Shown here in pieces: positions 9,392-18,321 of a stretch of DNA of 64,000 nucleotides. Location: contig NZ_FOAB01000007.1 of assembly GCF_900109375.1 (NCBI RefSeq), forward strand, positions 62,001 to 126,000, given 5' to 3'. Origin of the DNA: Aquimarina amphilecti. GTDB taxonomy: Bacteria > Bacteroidota > Bacteroidia > Flavobacteriales > Flavobacteriaceae. A program made the translations under genes and the position numbers. How positions within the stretch are numbered: the first letter of the stretch is position 1; each line of letters opens with the position of its first letter. The notes beneath the pieces were generated by a model. The model did not search any database and was not told where the DNA came from. It saw only the letters and a program-made list of their open reading frames with translations.

Positions 9392-10888
9392 ATGGCAATA
9401 GCTCCGTTGTACAAAACTCAGGAACTAAAGATTTACAATTCCATTTCGAGTCAAAAAGAAATATTCACTCCAATTACAGAAGGTAATATCGGAATGTATG
9501 TTTGTGGTCCCACGGTTTATAGTAATGTACACTTAGGAAATTGTCGCACATTTATCTCCTTTGATTTAGTCTATAGATATCTTAAACATTTAGGATATAA
9601 AGTTCGTTATGTCCGTAATATAACGGATGCTGGACATTTGGAGAATGACGCTGAAGAGGGAGAAGATAAAGTTGCTAAAAAAGCACGATTAGAGCAACTA
9701 GAACCTATGGAGATTGTACAACGTTACACATTAGATTTCCATAATATTCTAGCTAAATTCAACAATATACCTCCGAGTATTGAACCTACTGCCACTGGCC
9801 ATATTGTAGAGCAAATTGAAACCATAAAAACCATAATTGAAAATGGTTTTGCATATGAAGCTAATGGCTCTGTGTATTTTGATGTAAAGAAGTTTAATGA
9901 GACTAATGATTACGGAAAGTTAAGCGGTCGTAATCTCGAAGATATGATTGCCAATACCAGAGAATTATCTGCGCAAAGTGATAAAAAAAACCCACAGGAT
10001 TTTGCTCTGTGGAAAAAAGCGGACCCAGAACATATTATGCGCTGGCCTTCTCCTTGGAGTGATGGTTTTCCTGGATGGCATTTAGAGTGTACTGTAATGA
10101 GTACTAAATATCTAGGTGAAAGATTTGATATTCACGGAGGTGGAATGGACCTTAAGTTTCCGCATCACGAATGTGAAATTGCACAAGGAGAAGCGGCCTG
10201 TGGAGTAACACCTGTAAATTACTGGATGCACGCTAACATGCTTACGCTAGATGGCAAAAAAATGTCTAAATCTACAGGAAACATATTATCACCAGCTGAA
10301 ATATTCAATGGAGAAAGCGATAAATTAAATAAAGCCTTCGCTCCTAGCGTTGCTAGATTTTTTATGTTGCAAGCCCATTACAGAAGCATATTAGATTTTT
10401 CTAATGACGCCCTAGAAGCCTCAGAAAAAGGTTTTTATAGATTGATGGAATCCATCGAAACATTAGAAAATTTAAAAACTAGTAATTCTACGGAAGGATT
10501 AAATATTCATAACTGGATTAAAGAATGTTATGATGCGATGAATGATGATTTTAATAGTCCAATTCTAATTGCCAAACTTTTTGAAGCCGTAAAATTCATT
10601 AATTCTGTAAAAGAAGATAAAGCATCAATATCTAAAGACGATTATAATCAAGTTCGAAGAACAATGAACGAACTTGTTTTTGATGTTCTTGGATTAGTAA
10701 ATATTAATGAAGCTTCTTCGGATATTAGTGACAAACTATCTAGCACTGTTGAATTATTAATTCAATTAAGAGCTGAGGCAAGAGCTAATAAAGATTTTGC
10801 CACTAGTGATAAAATAAGAGATGAATTATTAGATATGGGAATTCAACTTAAGGATGGTCGTGAAGGAACTACTTTTACTCTAAACTAA
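9392..10888 (+). CDS. cysS: cysteinyl-tRNA synthetase
   Basis: A 498-residue class I aminoacyl-tRNA synthetase that charges tRNA-Cys. The HIGH-type motif is HLGN (47-50) in [13 protein letters not shown], and KMSKS is at 290-294. The zinc site that selects cysteine appears as Cys38, Cys233 (GWHLECT), His258 and Glu262 ([10 protein letters not shown]). Full length for the family. It lies 40 nt after folE and 8 nt before yidD on the same strand, suggesting cotranscription. Confidence 0.97.
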   Translation: MAIAPLYKTQELKIYNSISSQKEIFTPITEGNIGMYVCGPTVYSNVHLGNCRTFISFDLVYRYLKHLGYKVRYVRNITDAGHLENDAEEGEDKVAKKARLEQLEPMEIVQRYTLDFHNILAKFNNIPPSIEPTATGHIVEQIETIKTIIENGFAYEANGSVYFDVKKFNETNDYGKLSGRNLEDMIANTRELSAQSDKKNPQDFALWKKADPEHIMRWPSPWSDGFPGWHLECTVMSTKYLGERFDIHGGGMDLKFPHHECEIAQGEAACGVTPVNYWMHANMLTLDGKKMSKSTGNILSPAEIFNGESDKLNKAFAPSVARFFMLQAHYRSILDFSNDALEASEKGFYRLMESIETLENLKTSNSTEGLNIHNWIKECYDAMNDDFNSPILIAKLFEAVKFINSVKEDKASISKDDYNQVRRTMNELVFDVLGLVNINEASSDISDKLSSTVELLIQLRAEARANKDFATSDKIRDELLDMGIQLKDGREGTTFTLN

Positions 10889-10896
10889 TTTAACAC

Positions 10897-11172
10897 TTGA
10901 TTTTGGGTTCAAATTTAACCTTAAAAAAAATTTTAATAGCCCCCTTTATTGGGCTTGTAAAACTATATCAAAATCTAATTTCACCTTTGACACCAGCTAC
11001 ATGTCGTTATCAACCTACTTGCTCCCACTACACAGTAGAAGCACTAGAAAAACATGGGCTGTTAAAAGGAGGGAAACTGGCTATAAAGCGTATTTTTAGT
11101 TGTCATCCTTGGGGCGGCAGTGGTTATGACCCTGTTCCGGATGCCAATACCAACAAAAAAAAAGAAAGTTAA
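10897..11172 (+). CDS. yidD: membrane protein insertion efficiency factor YidD
   Basis: A 91-residue protein of the YidD family (DUF37), a small membrane-associated protein linked to YidC-dependent insertion. Family signatures are visible: [38 protein letters not shown], with the conserved Cys residues. The start is TTG at 10897, 8 nt after the cysS stop; another TTG two codons later is possible, and there is no ATG. The amphipathic N-terminus ([16 protein letters not shown]) fits membrane association. Confidence 0.93.
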   Translation: MILGSNLTLKKILIAPFIGLVKLYQNLISPLTPATCRYQPTCSHYTVEALEKHGLLKGGKLAIKRIFSCHPWGGSGYDPVPDANTNKKKES

Positions 11173-11267
11173 CTCAACCCAATATAGGTTTACCTCATTA
11201 TTGTTTTATTTATAATTTTGAGTTCAATTAAATACCTATATTTACCCTAGAAAAAATAATTTCCCAC

Positions 11268-12218
11268 ATGATATTCTCTAAAATAGTTTGGAATCCTATA
11301 GAAGGATTTGATCTTGGTTTTTTTGTTATTCGTTTTTACAGCTTAATGTTTGTCGTTGCATTCTCTTTAGGCTGGTATTTAATGAAGAAAATATATATCC
11401 GTGAAAAAATTTCTATGGAAAAACTAGATTCTGTATTTATTTATGCAGTTATCGGTACTTTACTAGGAGCGAGATTAGGTCATGTATTTTTTTATGATTG
11501 GGATTATTACAGAAATAATTTATTGGAAATCATATTACCTTTTAAATTCAATCCAACGTTTGAATTTATAGGTTTTAGAGGTCTTGCAAGTCATGGAGCT
11601 GCGATTGCATTTATTATTGCTATGTACTATTATTCTAAAAATGTTCTAAAAAAACATCCTTTATGGATTATGGACAGAGTAACCATACCAGCAGCTGTAG
11701 GAGGAATTTTTGTTCGACTAGGAAACTTTTTTAATTCTGAGATTATCGGTGAGCCATCTGGCGAATCCGCTTTTGGTGTGAAATTTATAAGAGATGGACT
11801 AAGTAAAGGAGAAGCAATACGAGAAACTGGAATTAAAAATGTTAATGAAGCGTACTCCGCTATCGTCAACAATCCAAAATTTGCTAATCTACTAGAAGCA
11901 ATACCGTATCGTCATCCCGCTCAATTATATGAAGCATTCGGATATATATTCGTTTCCTTAATACTTTGGTTGTTATATTGGAAAACAGACAAACGAAATA
12001 ACAGAGGGTTTTTATTTGGGATGTATATGATGCTTATATTTATTGTTCGTTTCATTGTAGAGTATGTAAAAACAAGCCAGGATGGCTTTGGAGATGGACC
12101 TAACGGAATACTCTCTACTGGTCAGTGGCTAAGCATTCCTTTTATATTAGTTGGACTCTATTTTGTAGTAACAGCTAAGAAAGTTAAAGAAGACACAAAG
12201 TCATACACCTTAAAATAA
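11268..12218 (+). CDS. lgt: prolipoprotein diacylglyceryl transferase
   Basis: A 316-residue multi-pass inner-membrane enzyme that transfers diacylglycerol from phosphatidylglycerol to the lipobox cysteine of prolipoproteins. Signatures: FRGLASHGAA, RLGNFFNSEIIG, RHPAQLYEAFGY and the C-terminal SxGQWLSIPF. About seven hydrophobic segments can be traced. It lies 95 nt downstream of yidD and may be in the same transcript or have its own promoter. A bidirectional terminator follows. The many lipoproteins in this window depend on this enzyme. Confidence 0.96.
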   Translation: MIFSKIVWNPIEGFDLGFFVIRFYSLMFVVAFSLGWYLMKKIYIREKISMEKLDSVFIYAVIGTLLGARLGHVFFYDWDYYRNNLLEIILPFKFNPTFEFIGFRGLASHGAAIAFIIAMYYYSKNVLKKHPLWIMDRVTIPAAVGGIFVRLGNFFNSEIIGEPSGESAFGVKFIRDGLSKGEAIRETGIKNVNEAYSAIVNNPKFANLLEAIPYRHPAQLYEAFGYIFVSLILWLLYWKTDKRNNRGFLFGMYMMLIFIVRFIVEYVKTSQDGFGDGPNGILSTGQWLSIPFILVGLYFVVTAKKVKEDTKSYTLK

Positions 12219-12234
12219 GGAACTACCTAAAAAA

Positions 12235-12278
12235 TAAAAAGAGGATAATTTTAAAAAATTATCCTCTTTTTATTTTTT
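12235..12278. terminator. bidirectional terminator between lgt and prfA
   Basis: Stem arms AAAAGAGGATAATT and AATTATCCTCTTTT with an AT loop, flanked by A-rich and T-rich runs. Positioned between two convergent genes. Confidence 0.85.
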
Positions 12279-12297
12279 AGGTTATTATTTACAGCAC

Positions 12298-13374
12298 TTA
12301 AAAAACCTCATTAGATTCTTTTAGTTTCTCTGTATTTTCAACCAATTGTAATTCATCTATTATTTTCTGGATATCTCCATTAATAATATTACCTAAATCA
12401 TACAAAGTCAACCCTATACGGTGATCAGTCACCCTGCCTTGTGGATAATTATATGTTCTAATTTTTGCAGATCTATCACCAGAAGAAACCATGCTCTTAC
12501 GCTTTTCAGAATCAGCAGCTTGTTTCTTTTCCAATTCGATATCGTATAAACGGGAACGCAGTACTTTTAATGCTTTCTCTAAATTTTTATGAGATGATTT
12601 CTGATCCTGACAACTAACAATCATACCTGTCGGCTCGTGATGTAACTTAATAGCAGAATACGTAGTATTTACAGATTGCCCACCGGGACCTGTAGAAGTA
12701 GTTCGCTCTATTCTTACCTCTGTCATATCAAGTTCTACATCAAACTCTTCTGCCTCTGGCAGCACCATTACAGTTGAGGCACTAGTATGCACTCTTCCTT
12801 GAGTCTCTGTCTGAGGAACACGCTGCACACGATGCACGCCCGCCTCGAACTTCATTGTTCCGTATGCATCTTCGCCATTTACTTCGAAAATAATTTCTTT
12901 ATATCCTCCACTAGTTCCTTCACTTAGATCTACCACACTAGTACTCCATCCTTTACCTTCACAATATTTAGTATACATTCTAAATAAATCTCCAGCAAAA
13001 ATACTTGCTTCATCACCACCAGTTCCAGCACGAATCTCTACTACACAGTTTTTAGCATCTTCTGGATCCTTAGGCACTAACATATACCTTATTTTCTCTT
13101 CTAAAGCCGGCAACTCTTCCTTGGCTTCTTCTAACTGCATTTTAGCCATCTCCACCATTTCTGCATCACTACCATCTGCAATAATCTCTTCTGCTTCCTT
13201 CTTATTATTAGTCAACTCCATATAATGATCTCTTTCATCCATCAATGCTTTTAGATCCTTGTATTCTTTATTGAGCTGCACATACCTCTTGCGATCAGAA
13301 ATAATATCTGGTTGAATAATAAGATCAGTTACCTCATCAAATCGTTGCTTTACAATATTTAATTTATCAATCAT
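12298..13374 (-). CDS. prfA: peptide chain release factor 1
   Basis: A 358-residue class I release factor that reads UAA and UAG. The ATG at 13374 ([12 protein letters not shown]) is chosen because family members start there; an in-frame GTG ten codons upstream is probably unused. The codon-recognition motif is the PxT type (PQT, 187-189, in VQRVPQTE). The peptidyl-hydrolysis GGQ loop is at 231-233 in TGPGGQSVN. The N-terminal coiled-coil domain 1 is intact. Convergent with lgt; divergent from the small membrane protein at 13497. Confidence 0.97.
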   Translation of the reverse strand: MIDKLNIVKQRFDEVTDLIIQPDIISDRKRYVQLNKEYKDLKALMDERDHYMELTNNKKEAEEIIADGSDAEMVEMAKMQLEEAKEELPALEEKIRYMLVPKDPEDAKNCVVEIRAGTGGDEASIFAGDLFRMYTKYCEGKGWSTSVVDLSEGTSGGYKEIIFEVNGEDAYGTMKFEAGVHRVQRVPQTETQGRVHTSASTVMVLPEAEEFDVELDMTEVRIERTTSTGPGGQSVNTTYSAIKLHHEPTGMIVSCQDQKSSHKNLEKALKVLRSRLYDIELEKKQAADSEKRKSMVSSGDRSAKIRTYNYPQGRVTDHRIGLTLYDLGNIINGDIQKIIDELQLVENTEKLKESNEVF

Positions 13375-13496
13375 AGTTCTATCTATCCTGTAAGTGGAAT
13401 TCACAAAAGTACGTTTTTTTGTCCAAAGGTCATATTGACTTTTAATATTCTGAAGCAGAATTATTAATCTAAAAAAATTGTATTTTTACGTTTCAA

Positions 13497-13868
13497 ATGA
13501 TAAATCACTCCTATACATATAATCACAAACTGATTTTTAGTTGGTTTATCACACTCTTACTTTTCTTAGGTATTGGCGGCTATACGAATTACACTCAACC
13601 AATTTCTTATGAAAATACTATTGAATTAGTAATTTCTACAAAGGAAGACATCCCTGAAATTGCTTCTTACAACAAAGCAATAGAGAGTAACAAAAAATTC
13701 ATTTACAATAACGCTGACTTACGATTCCTATCTAAGCTTCATAATACAATTTACTTCATTAAGAGTAAAGAATTCAACAATACCATTTCTTTAACTCTAA
13801 AACACAAAAAATTCTTTCCAAAAGATAATAATTATACTTCTGAGGAAAATTCTTTTCATATAGGGTAA
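13497..13868 (+). CDS. small membrane protein of unknown function
   Basis: A 123-residue protein I do not recognise. It has one N-terminal hydrophobic segment (IFSWFITLLLFLGIGGY, about residues 13-29), followed by a polar domain rich in Asn, Lys and Ser. It may be a single-pass membrane protein or a secreted protein with an uncleaved signal anchor. It lies 70 nt upstream of a second small membrane protein on the same strand. Coding use is consistent with the surroundings, but no homologue comes to mind. Confidence 0.55.
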   Translation: MINHSYTYNHKLIFSWFITLLLFLGIGGYTNYTQPISYENTIELVISTKEDIPEIASYNKAIESNKKFIYNNADLRFLSKLHNTIYFIKSKEFNNTISLTLKHKKFFPKDNNYTSEENSFHIG

Positions 13869-13962
13869 TCCCTTTTCTTTCAAGGCTTTTTAGCCATTAT
13901 CAAAACAACAAACAATTCGCCACTATCATCGACTGATAGTGCATTACATTATTCTTAAAAAA

Positions 13963-14160
13963 ATGAAAAGATTAAAAAAAATTATACGACGTATAGTTCT
14001 AGTTATGTTTATTATTATGGTCGCTATGATTCCTGTACCCATCTTTTTTCAAAAAAAAGAAGGAAAATTCAACGACGATAACAGTATAGAACTTGTAGAA
14101 ACGAAACAAGAAGAAACAGAAACAAAAACAGTTCAATTCAATGATGAGTTAGGATCATAA
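13963..14160 (+). CDS. small single-pass membrane protein
   Basis: A 65-residue protein starting at ATG 13963 (an in-frame GTG eight codons upstream is less likely). A very basic N-terminus (KRLKKIIRRI) precedes a transmembrane segment (VLVMFIIMVAMIPVPIFF). The tail is acidic and Gln/Thr-rich (ETKQEETETKTVQ). The positive-inside rule predicts a cytoplasmic N-terminus and periplasmic tail. No function is inferred. Confidence 0.55.
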   Translation: MKRLKKIIRRIVLVMFIIMVAMIPVPIFFQKKEGKFNDDNSIELVETKQEETETKTVQFNDELGS

Positions 14161-14353
14161 TAAGCTTATTAAAACAATGAAAGCTTCTAAACTAAAGAGT
14201 CTGGAAACAAATTTCTAGGCTCTTAAAAAATATATTCTTAATAATAATATATTGGAATTAACGTCAAGTCAAAGAACTTAAACACCATTACTGGTAGTAT
14301 AATTTTATAAAATTCAATTAAGGATTCAAATTTAATTACGACTTTTAAATATA

Positions 14354-14842
14354 ATGAGTAATTTCAAAATAGGATTAGGTGGAGGATGTCATTGGTGTAC
14401 AGAGGCCGTTTTTCAATCATTAAAAGGAGTCATTTATGTAGAACAAGGCTATATTTCAAGCATTGAAAAAAACAGTTCTTTTTCTGAAGCTGTTATTGTA
14501 TCCTACAACCCAAAGATAATAACTACAAAAGATTTAATTACCATTCATTTACTAACTCATAAAAGCACCATTAATCATAGTTTCAGAGAAAAATACAGAA
14601 GTGCTATTTATTATTTTAACGACAATCAAAGATCTACCATCGAAACTATTATTACTGAATTGAGTAAAGATTTCAACAACGAATTAATTACAAAAATCAT
14701 GGAGTTCAACATATTCAAACCCTCCAGAAAAGAGCTTATTAATTATTACCAGAATAATCCTAAAAAACCATTCTGTAAAAAATACATAGACCCAAAACTA
14801 GTGTTACTTAGAGAAAGGTATTCTGACAAAATGCATTTATAA
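14354..14842 (+). CDS. divergent peptide-methionine (S)-S-oxide reductase (MsrA-like)
   Basis: A 162-residue MsrA-family protein. MsrA reduces methionine-S-sulfoxide in proteins. The active-site motif is GGCHWC, with catalytic Cys12 where most MsrA have GGCFWC. Also seen are EAVFQSLKGV, a shortened SEAVIVSYNPKII (the usual GHAE motif is missing, only Glu45 kept), a THKSTIN segment in place of HDPTTLN, YRSAIYYF, and a distal Cys141 that could resolve the sulfenate. The distance from bona fide MsrA is considerable, so activity is likely but not certain. It ends 6 nt before the end of a convergent methyltransferase gene. Confidence 0.75.
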   Translation: MSNFKIGLGGGCHWCTEAVFQSLKGVIYVEQGYISSIEKNSSFSEAVIVSYNPKIITTKDLITIHLLTHKSTINHSFREKYRSAIYYFNDNQRSTIETIITELSKDFNNELITKIMEFNIFKPSRKELINYYQNNPKKPFCKKYIDPKLVLLRERYSDKMHL

Positions 14843-14848
14843 CTACTT

Positions 14849-15493
14849 TTACCTTACTGTGGCTACCGTTGCATATTGAGGGAAACGAATATCTAAGTGC
14901 ATAAACAATACAGGGATATTATATAAAATCGGTTTTATTGAACGGCTTTTATTAATTCCTTCATGCATTACAACAGTATACCCTTCTTCTTCATACATCC
15001 TACGAATGCTTTTTCCTGTAAAAAAACGATAATGCGTTTTATCCATTACTCCATAACTTTCATACCGCCACTCTTTCTTAAATAATACTTTCATAAAAGT
15101 ATTATGATACCTCACATTAGGAATAGAGCTTATCACAACGCCTCCTTTAGAAAGCTTTGATTTTATCGTTTGCAATACTGTATATGGATCCGTAAGATGC
15201 TCTAAAACATCATTAAAAAAAATAACATCGAAATAATCATTTGGTAATTCATCCAAATAATTTTCACAAGGTCCTGCAAAAACTTTATGTAGTGTTTTCT
15301 CTGCAATTACAGCTTCATCAGGCATTAATTCAATCCCCCAAACTTCTGCTCCAGTTTTCTCCTTAACAACATTCGCAAAAGCACCATTACCACAACCAAC
15401 ATCCATCACTTTTTTAGCATCCAAAGGCAGATACTTGATCATTTCATGTCGTACATTATCATAGTAACCAGTAGGCTTGTTATCGTAATCCAT
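14849..15493 (-). CDS. class I SAM-dependent methyltransferase
   Basis: A 214-residue Rossmann-fold methyltransferase. Motif I is VMDVGCGNGAFA; the post-I acidic residue is in EVWGIELMPDE; motif IV is YFDVIFFNDVLEHLTDP, the common Methyltransf_11/23 pattern. The substrate is unknown; relatives often sit in polysaccharide or small-molecule pathways. It starts 8 nt downstream of purM on the same strand and may be cotranscribed with it. Confidence 0.85.
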   Translation of the reverse strand: MDYDNKPTGYYDNVRHEMIKYLPLDAKKVMDVGCGNGAFANVVKEKTGAEVWGIELMPDEAVIAEKTLHKVFAGPCENYLDELPNDYFDVIFFNDVLEHLTDPYTVLQTIKSKLSKGGVVISSIPNVRYHNTFMKVLFKKEWRYESYGVMDKTHYRFFTGKSIRRMYEEEGYTVVMHEGINKSRSIKPILYNIPVLFMHLDIRFPQYATVATVR

Positions 15494-15501
15494 AGTATTA
15501 T

Positions 15502-16683
15502 TTAGTTGTAAGTATATGTTCCGAATTCGCTATTGATTGTCAGTTTCTTTTCATCTGAACTCTCAACGCGACCGACTATTTTTGCATCTACATTAAAGCT
15601 TTTAGAAATTGAAATAATTTCATCTGCAATCTCAGCAGAAACATACAATTCCATTCGATGTCCCATGTTAAAAACCTGATACATTTCTTTCCAATCAGTA
15701 CCTGAATTTTCTTGAATCAATTGAAACAAAGGAGGCACATCAAATAGATTATCTTTAATAATATGTAATTTATCTACGAAATGTAAAATTTTAGTTTGAG
15801 CTCCTCCACTGCAATGAACCATTCCATGAATTGTCGAACTATCAAACTTAGATAAAATTCTTTTTATAATCGGAGCATATGTTCTTGTCGGTGATAACAC
15901 CAGTTTACCTGCATCAATTGGTGAATTGCTAACCTCATCGGTAAGGTTTGTTTTTCCAGAATACACTAGTTCCGAAGGCACTGCTGCATCAAAACTTTCA
16001 GGATATTTCTCTGCTAAAACTTTATGAAATACATCGTGACGTGCAGAAGTAAGACCATTACTTCCCATACCGCCATTATACTCTTTTTCATAAGTAGCTT
16101 GACCAAAAGAAGCCAAACCTACTATCACATCTCCTTCTTTTATATTCGCATTATCAATAACATCATTACGCTTTACACGCGCAGTTACTGTAGAATCAAC
16201 TATAATCGTTCGCACCAAATCTCCTACATCTGCTGTTTCTCCTCCTGTAGAATGAATAGTAACTCCAAAGCTCTTCAACTCTTCTAGCAGTTCTTCTGTT
16301 CCATTAATAATTGCAGAAATCACTTCTCCAGGGATCAAATTCTTATTTCTTCCTATGGTAGATGACAACATAATATTATCAGTAGCTCCAACACATAATA
16401 AATCATCTATATTCATTATTAAAGCATCTTGAGCTATGCCTTTCCAAACAGAAACATCTCCCGTTTCCTTCCAATACATATAGGCAAGAGAAGACTTAGT
16501 ACCAGCCCCATCCGCATGCATTATCAAACAATAATCTTGATCACCTGTAAGATAATCTGGAACTATTTTGCAAAATGCCTTTGGAAAAAGACCTTTATCT
16601 ATATTCTTGATAGCACTATGGACATCTTCTTTAGATGCTGAAACTCCACGCTGAGCGTAGCGTTTACTTACTTCTTGACTCAT
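15502..16683 (-). CDS. purM: phosphoribosylformylglycinamidine cyclo-ligase (AIR synthase)
   Basis: A 393-residue PurM of the long form found in Bacteroidota. It closes the imidazole ring in purine synthesis (FGAM + ATP to AIR). ATG 16683 gives MSQEVSKRYAQRGVSASKEDV, the normal start; a 40-codon upstream extension is AT-rich read-through containing a terminator hairpin. Visible signatures: MHADGAGTKSSLAY, NIDDLLCVGA, STGGETADVGDLVR, MVHCSGGAQTKI. The terminator of the upstream curli operon lies just before it, so purM has its own promoter. Confidence 0.95.
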   Translation of the reverse strand: MSQEVSKRYAQRGVSASKEDVHSAIKNIDKGLFPKAFCKIVPDYLTGDQDYCLIMHADGAGTKSSLAYMYWKETGDVSVWKGIAQDALIMNIDDLLCVGATDNIMLSSTIGRNKNLIPGEVISAIINGTEELLEELKSFGVTIHSTGGETADVGDLVRTIIVDSTVTARVKRNDVIDNANIKEGDVIVGLASFGQATYEKEYNGGMGSNGLTSARHDVFHKVLAEKYPESFDAAVPSELVYSGKTNLTDEVSNSPIDAGKLVLSPTRTYAPIIKRILSKFDSSTIHGMVHCSGGAQTKILHFVDKLHIIKDNLFDVPPLFQLIQENSGTDWKEMYQVFNMGHRMELYVSAEIADEIISISKSFNVDAKIVGRVESSDEKKLTINSEFGTYTYN

Positions 16684-16751
16684 TATTACAGTATTATACG
16701 GATAGTAAACCGCAAAGATAATTGAATTTAATTCAATCGCTAAATTGAATA

Positions 16752-16794
16752 TAAAAAATCCCAAATTCAAGTATAATATTCTTGAATTTGGGAT
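16752..16794 (-). terminator. rho-independent terminator closing the curli operon
   Basis: A 14-bp perfect stem (16758-16771 with 16781-16794, arms ATCCCAAATTCAAG and CTTGAATTTGGGAT), followed on the minus strand by TTTTTTAT. It lies directly after the last gene of the minus-strand curli cluster. Confidence 0.88.
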
Positions 16795-16817
16795 GAATCC
16801 CACTATTCTTTAATTTT

Positions 16818-18314
16818 TTATTCCCAATCTGCCATAGAAGCATTCGTAATTAAATCTGCTCTATTAGCAATCTCTACGATTGACATTGTTTGTATGTTTT
16901 TTTGTGATATCCCGTCATTAGAAGTATTCACAAAAATCACAGAAGCTTCATTAGGAGAAAACCTCCCATCTAAATCATTAGTTCCTGCTGGCTTTTCTAT
17001 AGAAATATCTAAACTAGAATTATCACTAAAGTCATAAATAAACATATGCGAATCTAGCTGTCTATAATCACTACTTTCAAATCCAGAAACATCTCGATTA
17101 TACAAAAGCTTAGTTCCATCAACAGAAAGATTAATACTTCCTGCCGCTCCAGAAACTCCAGTTAGAATGGTCTCAAGCACCGCACCCGATGTATTTATAG
17201 TAAAAATTTCTACCTCATAACCATCGAGGTTATTTGTCTTAAGAACAATTACATTATTATCATCATTCGTATCTACTTCCGAAATAAGATCTCCATTAAC
17301 TGTCTGGTAAACGAGAACCAAACCACTTCCATCAACATTAATACTATACAGTTTATCTTGATTAGGAAACAACAATTTAGCTCCATTTTCAGTCCAAGAA
17401 AAGTCAATCTCACCTAGATTAAATCCAGCAACAGAAACCTGAGAAGTAACTTGCATCATTTGAGAACCATCCTCATTCATTGTAAACAAATGAGTCTGCG
17501 AACCAACAGATTGTAAAAAAGCAATTTTACCTGTTCCTACGTGACGTCTTGGCCTAAAACTATTTTTAGTTTCTGAAGTCAATTGAATCTCAGTACTTCC
17601 TTGTTCATCAGCAGAATAAATCACTCCATTATCCCCAATTGTTCTAGCGTATATGATTCTATTATTTGGCGGATTCATAGTCTCAAAAGCAAAACTACTA
17701 CTGTTTACAGGATCATTAATTTCATCATTACTACTTACTTGCCAAAAATACTTTACCTTATACGAAAGGTCAGTAAGAGTGTATGTTGTATCTGTAATAT
17801 TCTCAAACACTTCTACTTCAGAATTCTCATCATTTCTTAACGTAATTGTATAAGTAAGAGTGTCATCGTCAGGATCAGATCCAGTCCAAACCAATACAAC
17901 TTCTAATGGTTGATCTACAGAATTATCTGTCGGAGAATCTAGGATTGCAGCATCTGGTGGTCTATTACCTGCTGTCTCTATATCCATCTCAAAAACTATT
18001 TCCAATTCCCTATCCGCAATTATAGATATTGCTTCAAATTGTGCTAATAATCCATCCCTCTGAGCGGCAAGAGAATAATCTCCTGAAGGAACATTCTCAA
18101 TAAGATACTCTCCATTAGCATCCGTAAAAACGGTACTAGAAGAAGGATTTGTAGATATCTTCACATTTTCTAAAGGTTCATTTGTTCCCACAGCCACTAC
18201 TCTTCCTTTAACAGCCCCTAAACCTTCTAAATCTATAGTATCTTCACTACATGATGTGATAGCAAATACTATAAATATGATTATTATTTTTATTATGTGT
18301 TTTTTCATTTTCAT
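16818..18314 (-). CDS. curli-operon lipoprotein with carboxypeptidase-like and beta-propeller domains
   Basis: A 498-residue lipoprotein, last gene of the curli operon. Start at ATG 18314 (or 18308), 7 nt after csgG. Signal peptide with lipobox AITSC. Next is a carboxypeptidase-regulatory-like beta-sandwich (VKGRVVAVGTNEPLENVKIS..TDANGEYLIENVPSGDYSL), then a fibronectin-III-like domain (PPDAAILDSPTDN..WTGSDPDDDTLTY..WQVSSND). From residue ~215 come repeated TolB/WD40-like blades (KIAFLQSVGSQTHLFTMNEDGSQMMQV, LLFPNQDKLYSINVDGSGL, KLLYNRDVSG). It could act as a surface scaffold or fibre-attachment partner; this role is inferred only from the operon position. Confidence 0.8.
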   Translation of the reverse strand: MKMKKHIIKIIIIFIVFAITSCSEDTIDLEGLGAVKGRVVAVGTNEPLENVKISTNPSSSTVFTDANGEYLIENVPSGDYSLAAQRDGLLAQFEAISIIADRELEIVFEMDIETAGNRPPDAAILDSPTDNSVDQPLEVVLVWTGSDPDDDTLTYTITLRNDENSEVEVFENITDTTYTLTDLSYKVKYFWQVSSNDEINDPVNSSSFAFETMNPPNNRIIYARTIGDNGVIYSADEQGSTEIQLTSETKNSFRPRRHVGTGKIAFLQSVGSQTHLFTMNEDGSQMMQVTSQVSVAGFNLGEIDFSWTENGAKLLFPNQDKLYSINVDGSGLVLVYQTVNGDLISEVDTNDDNNVIVLKTNNLDGYEVEIFTINTSGAVLETILTGVSGAAGSINLSVDGTKLLYNRDVSGFESSDYRQLDSHMFIYDFSDNSSLDISIEKPAGTNDLDGRFSPNEASVIFVNTSNDGISQKNIQTMSIVEIANRADLITNASMADWE

Positions 18315-18321
18315 CAGGGTT

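Noticed and set aside
16684-16803. 40-codon N-terminal extension of purM
   Set aside because: It reads through a terminator hairpin and AT-rich DNA; the conserved PurM start is ATG 16683.
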